Assembly: GCA_903789415.1 (NCBI GenBank)
Contig: CAIFEG010000017.1
Coordinates: 622 to 40,706, forward strand
Direction of reading: 5' to 3'
DNA from: an uncultured Eggerthellaceae bacterium
Lineage (GTDB): Bacteria; Actinomycetota; Coriobacteriia; Coriobacteriales; Eggerthellaceae
Length of the DNA: 40,085 bases
Below, piece after piece: positions 8,490 through 16,223 of the stretch (positions are counted from its first letter, which is position 1; each line of letters starts with the position of its first letter). The position numbers and the translations under genes are program-made. The notes beneath the pieces were generated by a model. It was not told the origin of the DNA, did no database searches, and saw nothing but the letters and a program-made list of their open reading frames with translations.

Positions 8490-10283
8490 ATGCCAACCTA
8501 CGAAAACAGAAGTCAGATTCCAGAAAAATACACGTGGGATTTAACCTCAATCTATAAAACCGACGAAGATTTCGAACAAGCGCTCAAACAAGCTCAGGAC
8601 TACCCTGCGCGTTTGAGTGCATTCAAAGGCAAAATTTCTCAGTCCGCCGACGAACTTTTGAAGTTTCTCAAAACAGATGAAGAGATCGGCATCAATTTAG
8701 ACAAACTCATCACCTATTCCCAGCGCAAAGGTGATGAAGACACGCGCGTATCAAAATACCAGGCATATACCTCGCAGGTCATAAGCGTGTATACGCAAAT
8801 CTCCGCAGCGGAATCGTGGTTTAACGCCGAGCTTTTAACGCTTACCGATGACCAGATGGAAGCATTCTACAAAGCGCAGCCTCAACTAGAGGTATATCGC
8901 CGCGCGTTAAGCTTGATCTTCCGCCAACGTGCGCACACGCTTTCGGCTCCTGAAGAAGCGCTGCTAGCGCAGGCAGGAGATATGGCAACTCAGCCCGAAA
9001 ACATTTTCTCAATGTTTAACGATGCCGACCTCACCTTCGACGACGCCGTAGATTCACAAGGTGAAAAGCATCCGGTTACCCACGGATCGTACATCCCGCT
9101 GATGATGAGCAAGGATCGCGCGCTTCGCGAATCGGCATTTCATTCGATCTACAGCAAATATGGCGCATTCCGCAATACGTCGGCCGCCATGCTGGCAAGT
9201 CAGGTGAAGCAGCTGAAGTTTTTCAGCCAGGCGCGCAAATATCCGACTTCGCTTGCGTATTGCCTCGATCAAAATGAGGTTCCCACCAGCGTGTACGACA
9301 ACCTCGTCAAGGCCGTGCGCGCGAATCTTCCGCAGTTCTATGACTACATCGCGCTGCGCAAACGCGTGTTGGGCTTAGACGAATTGCATTATTGGGATAT
9401 CTATGCACCGTTGGTCGACGACGTCGAAATGAACTTCACCTACGAGGAAGCGTGCGATTTGATCTTAAAGGCGCTCGCCCCAATGGGGAAAGATTACGTG
9501 GCACTCGTGCGCAAGGGTCTTTCCGAGCGTTGGGTCGACGTTTACGAGACTCCGGGTAAGCGTTCTGGCGCATACTCGGCCGGTGGATACGGAATGCACC
9601 CCGTGATTTTGATGAACTTCCAGGGAAAGCTGGATGACGTCTTCACGCTTATCCATGAGATGGGTCACTCGATCCACACGTATTTGTCGACGCACAATCA
9701 GCCTGCCGTCTACTCGAATTACGTGATCTTCGTGGCCGAGGTGGCAAGCACCTGCAACGAAGCGCTACTTTCGCATTACCTGCTCGAACATGAGAAAGAT
9801 CCTAAGAAGCATGCCTATATTTTGAATCACTTCTTAGAGCAGTTCCGCGGGACCATTTATCGCCAGTGCATGTTTGCGGAATTTGAACGCGCGGTCAACG
9901 ACATGAATGCAAAGGGCGAAGGTATTACCGCCGACGCGTTGTGCCAAAAGTATCTGCAGCTCAATCACGATTATTACGGCGATGGCGTTCATTTGGACGA
10001 AGAGATCGGCATGGAGTGGGCACGTATTCCACACTTCTACTATGACTACTACGTGTATCAGTACTCCACGGGATTTGCCGCCGCGATCGCGCTTTCGCAG
10101 CGTATTCTAAATGAGGGCGAACCAGCGGTACAAGATTATCTTGGCTTCCTGAAAAGCGGAAGCAGCAAACCGCCTATCGAGCTGTTGCGTGGTGCGGGCG
10201 TGGATATGGCTACGCCAAAGCCCGTCAACGATGCCCTTGCGTATTTCGGTGATCTCGAGAAGGAACTTGAGAAAGAAATTTAG
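8490..10283 (+). CDS. pepF: Oligoendopeptidase F (M3 metallopeptidase)
   Basis: A 597-residue cytoplasmic zinc peptidase of the PepF group, of normal length (about 600). PepF enzymes cut short peptides of roughly 7-17 residues and take part in peptide recycling and nutrition. The zinc motif HEMGH is at residues 389-393 within FTLIHEMGHSIHTYLS, and the third ligand is probably E417 in VAEVASTCNEALL. The N-terminal helical part begins RSQIPEKYTWDLTSIY, typical of the family. No signal peptide is present. The ATG has GAAAGGAA upstream. The gene stands alone between its own promoter region and a strong terminator and is not linked by sequence to the redox genes that follow. Confidence 0.96.
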   Translation: MPTYENRSQIPEKYTWDLTSIYKTDEDFEQALKQAQDYPARLSAFKGKISQSADELLKFLKTDEEIGINLDKLITYSQRKGDEDTRVSKYQAYTSQVISVYTQISAAESWFNAELLTLTDDQMEAFYKAQPQLEVYRRALSLIFRQRAHTLSAPEEALLAQAGDMATQPENIFSMFNDADLTFDDAVDSQGEKHPVTHGSYIPLMMSKDRALRESAFHSIYSKYGAFRNTSAAMLASQVKQLKFFSQARKYPTSLAYCLDQNEVPTSVYDNLVKAVRANLPQFYDYIALRKRVLGLDELHYWDIYAPLVDDVEMNFTYEEACDLILKALAPMGKDYVALVRKGLSERWVDVYETPGKRSGAYSAGGYGMHPVILMNFQGKLDDVFTLIHEMGHSIHTYLSTHNQPAVYSNYVIFVAEVASTCNEALLSHYLLEHEKDPKKHAYILNHFLEQFRGTIYRQCMFAEFERAVNDMNAKGEGITADALCQKYLQLNHDYYGDGVHLDEEIGMEWARIPHFYYDYYVYQYSTGFAAAIALSQRILNEGEPAVQDYLGFLKSGSSKPPIELLRGAGVDMATPKPVNDALAYFGDLEKELEKEI

Positions 10284-10338
10284 CGCTTGCCGCACAAAGT
10301 CGTTGGAGGTTTTCCCAGCGTCTTGATGTGCTAGCTCG

Positions 10339-10385
10339 AAGCCCAAATTCGTTTGCGAACTTTCGCCTACGGATTTGGGCTTTTC
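10339..10385 (+). terminator. Rho-independent terminator of pepF
   Basis: AAGCCCAAAT (10339-10348) pairs with ATTTGGGCTT (10373-10382), followed by TTCTTT. The loop can form a small extra hairpin (TTCG with CGAA). It lies 56 bases after the pepF stop. Confidence 0.85.
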
Positions 10386-10389
10386 TTTG

Positions 10390-10432
10390 TAAAAAATACG
10401 CCCGCCCTGACAAATGCCAAGACGGACGTATT
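10390..10432 (-). terminator. Rho-independent terminator of the molybdoenzyme/NrfD operon
   Basis: On the minus strand AATACGTCCGTCTTG pairs with CAGGGCGGGCGTATT over 15 bases including G-U pairs, with an eight-base loop and a following U-run (the A-run at 10391-10396 on the plus strand). It faces the pepF terminator and closes the operon that ends at 10502. Confidence 0.88.
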
Positions 10433-10501
10433 AGGGGGGTTACAGTTAATGCGCTTCCCTTACGGCAAACGCACGGACTGCCGTTTTACCGATCTTGCGT
10501 T

Positions 10502-11380
10502 CTACATAATTGCAGGAACGACGATCGTTACGGGGAGTGCTGCCGTCACGATGAGGTAACGCAGCAGGTAGCCGCCGATGAGAACGCCGACGAAACTGCA
10601 CACATCAGCGAACTGCGGATTCGGCTTCTTACCGAACTTGCCAATAGAATCGATGATGATTGGAATGACAAGACCGATCAGGATAAAGCCAATCCAGAAC
10701 ATCGGAGCAAACTGACCAGCAAGAAGGCTCACAACGGTTGCATGTGCCTGTGCGCCAGCGGTGTTCACGATGAACAGCATTGCTGCAACCAGAACAACCT
10801 CGGCAATTGGCAGCCAGTAGTGAATCGCGTTGACCGAGGTCAGGGACTCTTCTTCCTTCGGGCTCTCGATTACCGTAACCAGCATGACCGATGCCATTCC
10901 GGTTGAAACTGCAGAAACCAAGAACAGAACAGGAAGGATTGCGTTGTTCCACAGTGGGAACGTATGCACAACGCCTAACAGGCAGCCAGTGTATGCGCCC
11001 ACGCAGATGCCGAAGATCGATCCAAGAAGATCAAGCCAATGTGGCACCTTCTTGTGGATTATCTCCATGATGAGCACGATGAGCGCGATCACTTCGAAAA
11101 TTGCTAAGAAGTAAACGCCCCAGGTCATCACCGATCCGGTGTTATGCAACAGCAAGGCGAAACGCAGAGGATTCTGGAATCCGGCGCGCGCGTCTAACAT
11201 CAGCAAGACCAAGCCGACAGCAACCGCGATTGGTGCAATCCAACGTCCAGCCTTGCGTGCTATTGTCGCATTTGGGTGTCTCCAAGCAGCTAAAGCGGAG
11301 GTAATGAATGCGCCGCCGCCCAAGCCTGCTAAGAACAGGTATAAGGCAATAGGCACATCCCATACGGGTGTAAATTCCAT
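10502..11380 (-). CDS. NrfD/PsrC-type membrane anchor of a molybdoenzyme complex
   Basis: A 292-residue integral membrane protein with about eight hydrophobic segments, starting MEFTPVWDVPIALYLFLAG, a pattern typical of NrfD/PsrC quinone-interacting subunits. In this family the protein anchors the exported catalytic and Fe-S subunits and exchanges electrons with menaquinone. It is the last gene of the operon; its ATG lies six bases after the stop of the Fe-S subunit gene, with GGTGATGGAAG as a ribosome site that overlaps that stop. A strong terminator follows. It differs from the DmsC-like anchor of the second operon at 38164, so the two complexes have different membrane modules. Confidence 0.9.
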   Translation of the reverse strand: MEFTPVWDVPIALYLFLAGLGGGAFITSALAAWRHPNATIARKAGRWIAPIAVAVGLVLLMLDARAGFQNPLRFALLLHNTGSVMTWGVYFLAIFEVIALIVLIMEIIHKKVPHWLDLLGSIFGICVGAYTGCLLGVVHTFPLWNNAILPVLFLVSAVSTGMASVMLVTVIESPKEEESLTSVNAIHYWLPIAEVVLVAAMLFIVNTAGAQAHATVVSLLAGQFAPMFWIGFILIGLVIPIIIDSIGKFGKKPNPQFADVCSFVGVLIGGYLLRYLIVTAALPVTIVVPAIM

Positions 11381-11386
11381 CTTCCA

Positions 11387-11926
11387 TCACCTCACGTAGT
11401 AGACTTTTGACTTCGTGAGGTCGCCCGCAATAGGCTGAGCGTTTGTGCGCTCAATTTCACGAGAAATCTCACTATCAGGGTCATCAAGGTCGCCCCAGAT
11501 ACGTACACCCGTTGGGCAAGCAGTAACACAGTTTGATGCGTCCTGACCGCTACCGGTATTTGCTACGCAGTAACGGCACTTTCCAACCGTACCTGTTTGG
11601 CTATTAACCACACGAACCTGATATGGGCACGCTGCCATGCAATATTTACAGCCAATGCAACGCCCCTGATCAACTTCAACAATCCCATCAGGGCCAAAAT
11701 GTGAAGCTCCTGTTGGGCAAACACTTACACACGGAGCATCTTCACACTGCATGCACTGCAGCGGAACGGTCTCCATGTGAACCGCCGGATACGTGCCTGT
11801 TTCCTTCGTTTCATAACGAATGAACGCTTCATCATCCAGCAAATGATTTTGGTTCTGGCACGCGAGACGGCAGGCGAAGCACCCGATGCACTTCTTCGTG
11901 TTTATTAACATTCCATACCGAGCCAT
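11387..11926 (-). CDS. Four-cluster 4Fe-4S electron transfer subunit (PsrB/DmsB-like)
   Basis: 179 residues with four ferredoxin-type cysteine groups. The first is C13-x2-C16-x2-C19-x3-C23; the others are in CEDAPCVSVCP, CIGCKYCMAACP and the KCRYC...NCVTACP pair. In this family four 4Fe-4S clusters form a wire from the NrfD-type anchor to the molybdopterin subunit. It has no signal peptide and is presumably exported with its Tat-bearing partner, as known for DmsAB-type complexes. The start codon overlaps the stop of the catalytic gene by one base (TAATG), so the two are translationally coupled. The short C-terminus ends SKVYYVR. Confidence 0.94.
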   Translation of the reverse strand: MARYGMLINTKKCIGCFACRLACQNQNHLLDDEAFIRYETKETGTYPAVHMETVPLQCMQCEDAPCVSVCPTGASHFGPDGIVEVDQGRCIGCKYCMAACPYQVRVVNSQTGTVGKCRYCVANTGSGQDASNCVTACPTGVRIWGDLDDPDSEISREIERTNAQPIAGDLTKSKVYYVR

Positions 11927-14100
11927 TACGCACCCACTTTCCGTACCGTAACGACCGCTTCTTGAACCATCGCCGCACCGGTTCCCGGTTCAGAGTCCAG
12001 CGGAACAATGCTTTTCACTGGAACACCAACGTTATAGGCAGCCGTTTCATCTTGTGATGTAGCGCCATAGTGCTCAGCCATCCAAACTGCTTCAGGATGA
12101 ATGCAGCTGGTCACATGAGCTCTGGCTCTAAAGCTTCCGATATCAGACGTAACTTCAACTTCGTCGTTTTCAGAAACGCCGATAGACTGTGCGTAGTCGG
12201 AATTAATCCACAGACGATCAAGCCCATAGGTCTTTGAGACTTGCATCAGGCGGGCAACATTGCTGGTAAAGGTATTCGTGTGAATAGCCTGTGAGCCAAT
12301 GAGCAAACGAAGATTGTCGCCCGAAGCTTCGCGTTTAGGCTCAGTCCAAGTAGGTACCGCAGAAAGACCCGCATCCTGGAATGCATTCGACGAGAAATCA
12401 AGTCTGCCGGAAGACGTGCGATACGTTGGAGTGGATCCATACGTAACGTTGGTATTCGGAATGCTTGAAACAGCTTCAGACTGAAGGCCATCGTATGAGA
12501 CATTCATCAGATCTGCGCACGCTCTGTTGTAGTCATCAACATCGAAGTTGAAGTCGTCGCCCACACCTTCGGCATCCGCAAGTCCGCTGATAATTTCGGC
12601 AACGGTCTTGGTGTCTGGGTGAATTTGGTCGATGACCGGGTGACGAACGGCAGCAACAGAAGAAATTCCCGACGCCGTCTGAATGGTATCCGTGCGCTCA
12701 AGATAACTCGTAAGCGGCAGGACGTAATCAGCAAGCTGTGCGGTATCCGTCATCATGGTGTCACACACAACTAAGCAATCAAGCGCATTTAAGGCCTGCG
12801 TAACTTGGTCTTTGTCGGTAAAGTCCTGAACAGGGTTTGTCTCGAACAGAATTGCTCCGGTGATATCGCCAGAAAGCATACCGCGGATCGCACCAACCGC
12901 GCTGCTTCCACTGCTCAAAGGTGCTGCGTCAGAGCCCACCGGGCTATCGCTTACCTGATCAAGCTGGCTGATGCCTGCAGACGCCAGCATCGAATCGCTG
13001 ATGTATGGAGCACGGCCATAGATCATGCCGCCTTCTTGGTTGGTGTTGCCCAACATTGCGTTGACCAGAAGAAGCATACGAACCGTATCCGCGCTGTTCT
13101 GGTATCCACAGCCAAATGCACCGGCCCATGACATTTCAACAAGCGAACGTGGGGCATTGTTAATGAGGTCTGCTGCAATGCTCGCGATCTTGTCGGCAGG
13201 AATCCCTGTCTTGTCACTCGCCCAATCAGGAGTGTATTGACCCATTTCTGATGCAAAGCTTTGGAACCCATTTGCATGTTGGTTTACAAAGTTGCGATCA
13301 TATGAACCTTTAAGAATCATCTGGTTCGCAATAGCCAGCAGCAATGCAAGTTCTGAACCAGGACGGCACGGTACCCATTCGCTTGCCATGCTTGAGAACG
13401 AGGTCAAGCGAGGATCGACGACAACCACATTGCCGCCTCTTTCGCGAAGCGTTTCAAAGTCAGCCGACTCCGCGGGACGCATACCGTCATAGTAGCTTTT
13501 GTCCAGGCTTAATACGTAATTTGCATTTGCAATGTCCGGTGAAGGGTACGCACCGGAAATATTTTCCACAGCAGCCGTGATATCGCAGTTGTTAAATGCG
13601 CCGTCGGTATAGTAGTTAGGAGATCCGATGGCCGTCATAAAACGACGTACGAAATAGCTATCGGTGCCGTGTCCTTGAATTGCAGCGATTTTTGAAGAAT
13701 CGCTACCAAGGTTCTCTGCAATCTCAGTGAATGCTTGATCCCATGAGATCTGAGAAAAGCTGCCTGACTTATCTTTTTTCAATGGCTCAGTCAGGCGATC
13801 TTCGGAATATGGAAGCGTAATAAGACCTTGACCACGTCCGCAGATTTTACCGCGTGAATACGGATGGCCTGTCAGTCCCATTGCGCGCAATGGACGCTCA
13901 TCGTTTATCCATATACTCATGCCACATTGATTTGAGCAGCCGTCGCACAACGTACAGCGTCTTTCACCACCAGTATTTTGGTAGTTGGCGGCGTGCGCCT
14001 GCTGCCAGGCACCAAAGCTCACGTAACCGGATACCCCTGCAAGAGCTATCGCCCCCGCACTTCCGGCCAGAAAGCTGCGCCTGGTCATTTTGTTTGACAT
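11926..14100 (-). CDS. Tat-exported molybdopterin oxidoreductase, PsrA/PhsA-like catalytic subunit
   Basis: 724 residues, DMSO reductase superfamily. A Tat signal is at the N-terminus (TRRSFLAGSAGAIALAG) with likely cleavage after AHA (residues 35-37). A 4Fe-4S motif follows (C52-x2-C55-x3-C59, with C87 in GKICGRG). C172 in GAFNNCDITAA is the likely molybdenum ligand; a cysteine here is typical of polysulfide, thiosulfate, tetrathionate and nitrate (Nap) type enzymes, not DMSO reductase itself. The C-terminal molybdopterin-binding domain is present (LLIGSQAIHTNTFTS). No in-frame TGA is seen, so it is not a selenoprotein. Ribosome site GAGAGGAAATTGAT precedes the ATG. It works outside the cell membrane with the Fe-S and NrfD subunits. 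The substrate cannot be told from sequence; sulfur compounds are a reasonable guess. Confidence 0.9.
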   Translation of the reverse strand: MSNKMTRRSFLAGSAGAIALAGVSGYVSFGAWQQAHAANYQNTGGERRCTLCDGCSNQCGMSIWINDERPLRAMGLTGHPYSRGKICGRGQGLITLPYSEDRLTEPLKKDKSGSFSQISWDQAFTEIAENLGSDSSKIAAIQGHGTDSYFVRRFMTAIGSPNYYTDGAFNNCDITAAVENISGAYPSPDIANANYVLSLDKSYYDGMRPAESADFETLRERGGNVVVVDPRLTSFSSMASEWVPCRPGSELALLLAIANQMILKGSYDRNFVNQHANGFQSFASEMGQYTPDWASDKTGIPADKIASIAADLINNAPRSLVEMSWAGAFGCGYQNSADTVRMLLLVNAMLGNTNQEGGMIYGRAPYISDSMLASAGISQLDQVSDSPVGSDAAPLSSGSSAVGAIRGMLSGDITGAILFETNPVQDFTDKDQVTQALNALDCLVVCDTMMTDTAQLADYVLPLTSYLERTDTIQTASGISSVAAVRHPVIDQIHPDTKTVAEIISGLADAEGVGDDFNFDVDDYNRACADLMNVSYDGLQSEAVSSIPNTNVTYGSTPTYRTSSGRLDFSSNAFQDAGLSAVPTWTEPKREASGDNLRLLIGSQAIHTNTFTSNVARLMQVSKTYGLDRLWINSDYAQSIGVSENDEVEVTSDIGSFRARAHVTSCIHPEAVWMAEHYGATSQDETAAYNVGVPVKSIVPLDSEPGTGAAMVQEAVVTVRKVGA

Positions 14101-14193
14101 ATCAATTTCCTCTCTTTTAAAGCCTCAAGCAGAACATGCTCGCGACCAGAATCTTCATCGATTCAAAAATCGCCCGTTCAATTCCTCACGAAA

Positions 14194-14297
14194 GCGAATC
14201 GTTGTTTTGCGATCATCGTCTTACGAATCGTTGCTCTACAAAGCGTTGTTTTACGAAGCCTTGTCTTCCAACTCATCGTCTTCCGACTCATCATCAT
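14194..14297. repeat. Degenerate 15-bp tandem repeat across the torD stop codon
   Basis: Seven units of 14-15 bases: starts at 14194, 14209, 14223, 14238, 14253, 14268 and 14283. Examples are ACGAATCGTTGCTCT and ACGAAGCCTTGTCTT. The units encode the acidic tail of the TorD protein and continue past its stop at 14251-14253 into the gap before the molybdoenzyme gene. Confidence 0.65.
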
Positions 14298-14979
14298 CGG
14301 GAGCCCACCGCAACGAAATTGCGGAAAGCACATCAACAATTGCCAGGTAGAAGTACGCTTCTTTGCCTAGCCTCAGCAACTTCAGTCGGTACCGAGTAAG
14401 CCAGCCAAAGCGCTCTCCTAAAAACATGTGCCCTTGTTCTTCTCCCCCAGAACGCAGAATGACTGCTGCAAGATCTGCTTCAAGGGACAAGTGATCAGGA
14501 CAAGCCTGGAATTCTTTGGGAACCTGCATGCCCATACGCTCAATGAGGCTCTTCATATACACTGCCGAATCTCCGCCGTACATGCCCTTTTCGCCTGCGA
14601 AGGGAATTCGCATATCGGTTTCGGACCATGGGCAATACAAAGATTCGACGGGTACTGCGCTTTCGGGTAAGCCACCAACAAAGTGGTGGGAAGCAAACTG
14701 GGTTTTCTCTTCGTATGAAGGTGGATTTTTAATTGCTTCAACTTCAGGAGTAGAAATCCAATTTTCAAGCACGCACGCGCGATCATCTAACGGCGTCAAT
14801 GCAGATCTACAACCCGTTAAAAAGTTATTCCAGTTTCCATACTGGATCTCTGCCTCCCACACGTTCTGAGGAACATGGGCAAAGCAATGAGAAATGGTTG
14901 AAAGAACATCTGCAAGTGAATCTGTTTGATGATCTTCAGACTGTTTTGAAACAGCTTGTTGCGCTTTCGTGCGTTCCAT
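14251..14979 (-). CDS. TorD/DmsD-family molybdoenzyme chaperone
   Basis: 242 residues, all-helical, with the family motifs VPVESLYCPW (compare YES-Y in TorD) and CPDHLSLEADLAAVI (compare the PDHL-E-F motif). TorD-type proteins bind the Tat signal and the apo-form of the catalytic subunit in the cytoplasm until the molybdopterin cofactor is loaded. It lies just upstream of the catalytic gene in the same operon, so that protein is the expected client. The C-terminal tail is very acidic (DDDESEDDELEDK) and is encoded by a 15-bp repeat tract that runs on past the stop codon. About 150 bases separate it from the molybdoenzyme start. Confidence 0.88.
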   Translation of the reverse strand: MERTKAQQAVSKQSEDHQTDSLADVLSTISHCFAHVPQNVWEAEIQYGNWNNFLTGCRSALTPLDDRACVLENWISTPEVEAIKNPPSYEEKTQFASHHFVGGLPESAVPVESLYCPWSETDMRIPFAGEKGMYGGDSAVYMKSLIERMGMQVPKEFQACPDHLSLEADLAAVILRSGGEEQGHMFLGERFGWLTRYRLKLLRLGKEAYFYLAIVDVLSAISLRWAPDDDESEDDELEDKAS

Positions 14980-15016
14980 GAGAAATCCCTTTCGCTTCGT
15001 TCACGCAGAAAGCGTA

Positions 15017-15808
15017 TTAACTACCCTGGTATGGACGCACCAAATCGCCTGTAAGCTGGGCGGTTGAGAGGACGCCTTGATTGATTGCCTCTTGCGCGAT
15101 GTCTTGCCAGTCGATGAACTTGATCGCACCGTTCGGGCACTGCTCTGCGCAACGACCGCAAGAAATGCATTTCGTGGAAACGCCAGTCTCGCTGGAGACT
15201 TGTGGCATATTCCATGGGCATGCCTCGTGGCACATTCCGCAGCCGATGCATCTGCTTGCATCAACTACACGAGCACCCGTTTGATCATCCGAATGAATTG
15301 CATGTACAGGGCAATACTTCACGCACTGAGGATCTGCGCACTGTTTGCAAGATTTAATGGTGAATTCGCAGTTGCCGAAAATACCGTCGCCCGAACCAAC
15401 GCTTGGTCCAAAGTTGTAGTTTTCCCAAACACGGACACGAGCCGTGTGCTGAGATGCCCAACCATCATTACGAAGGCTGCACATAAGTTCGCAACGCTGG
15501 CAGCCGCTACAACGGCCACGGTCGGTTACGATCATTTTTTGTGGGGTGGTTGAAAGTTGAATTCGACCAGACGCGATTGCATCTTCGGTCACGCCCCATT
15601 TTGCGACGACACCGCCGACAATCAAACCAGCTACGCCGCATCCGCACATTGCAAGTACGCTACGACGTGTAAACGTTTTTGGTTTAGTGGAGTTTCCGGC
15701 TTCTGGAGTAGCAGCATTTACTGTTTTTGCAGCGTCCGTTTTTGGAGCTTGCTGTGACTGCTCGTCCATCTTAGCCGTACTATCGTTATTCAGATTAGTA
15801 TCTGACAT
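15017..15808 (-). CDS. Tat-type ferredoxin-like 4Fe-4S protein (YdhY-like)
   Basis: 263 residues. A polar 45-residue N-terminal extension precedes a Tat-like motif (TFTRRSVLAMCGCGVAGLIV). Four 4Fe-4S cysteine groups follow: CSGCQRCELMC, CKQCADPQCVKYCP, CIGCGMCHEACP and CISCGRCAEQCP. The segment around DRGRCSGCQRCELMCSL resembles the Fe-S partners of YdhV-type aldehyde:ferredoxin oxidoreductases (YdhY in E. coli). The gene for such an oxidoreductase starts divergently 415 bases away, while in its own operon this gene heads the chaperone/molybdoenzyme/NrfD set. It could therefore carry electrons for either enzyme or link both. There are 37 bases to torD. Whether the Tat-like region is cleaved or serves as an anchor is not clear. 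Confidence 0.87.
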   Translation of the reverse strand: MSDTNLNNDSTAKMDEQSQQAPKTDAAKTVNAATPEAGNSTKPKTFTRRSVLAMCGCGVAGLIVGGVVAKWGVTEDAIASGRIQLSTTPQKMIVTDRGRCSGCQRCELMCSLRNDGWASQHTARVRVWENYNFGPSVGSGDGIFGNCEFTIKSCKQCADPQCVKYCPVHAIHSDDQTGARVVDASRCIGCGMCHEACPWNMPQVSSETGVSTKCISCGRCAEQCPNGAIKFIDWQDIAQEAINQGVLSTAQLTGDLVRPYQGS

Positions 15809-16223
15809 ACGCGTGTCTCCCCCTCACTTTCCAATAAATGAGAAAGTTCTCGTAGTCCAAAGCACCCACATAGGTGCTCCCCTCCCTCTCGGATCTATAG
15901 AAACACGTTTCGCACAACGCTTACGTTTATACCGATGTTTCAATTTTTGTATTGCCCTCATTCTGGGTAAAAAAAGAAAAATTTAGGGAAATATCAGCAA
16001 TTTTGGAAATTACCCCGAAAAAGGGGGTACCCCTTCCAAAGATTTGTGCATACTTACAGGCACGCGTAAAAGCTGCGATATGTATCCATGGACATCAGCT
16101 GCATTTAGAGAAACACATGCAGCATTTAAACCATGACATATATATCTAAATGCTTTGAGCGAATCTCTTCTTGTGTCTAGGTTTCGCGCAACAACAGTAA
16201 TCAAGAGATTTGGAGAGATCAAT
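15809..16223. promoter_or_regulatory. Divergent control region between Fe-S/molybdoenzyme operon and aldehyde oxidoreductase
   Basis: 415 bases without a supported gene. The central part is AT-rich and contains TACCCC (16011-16016), GGGGGTA (16023-16029) and CCCC (16030-16033), which form overlapping inverted repeats, including the near-palindrome AAGGGGGTACCCCTT (16021-16035). A related motif lies upstream of the gene at 20270. The 5' end for the oxidoreductase is set by GGAGAG (16212-16217) before the ATG at 16224. Confidence 0.6.

Noticed and set aside
10328-10906. 192-codon plus-strand frame over the end of the NrfD gene
   Set aside because: It spans two terminators and lies antisense to a clear membrane protein.
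11926-14100. Possible selenocysteine molybdoenzyme
   Set aside because: The metal-ligand position C172 is an ordinary TGC cysteine and no in-frame TGA is present; the same holds for C183 of the enzyme at 33725.
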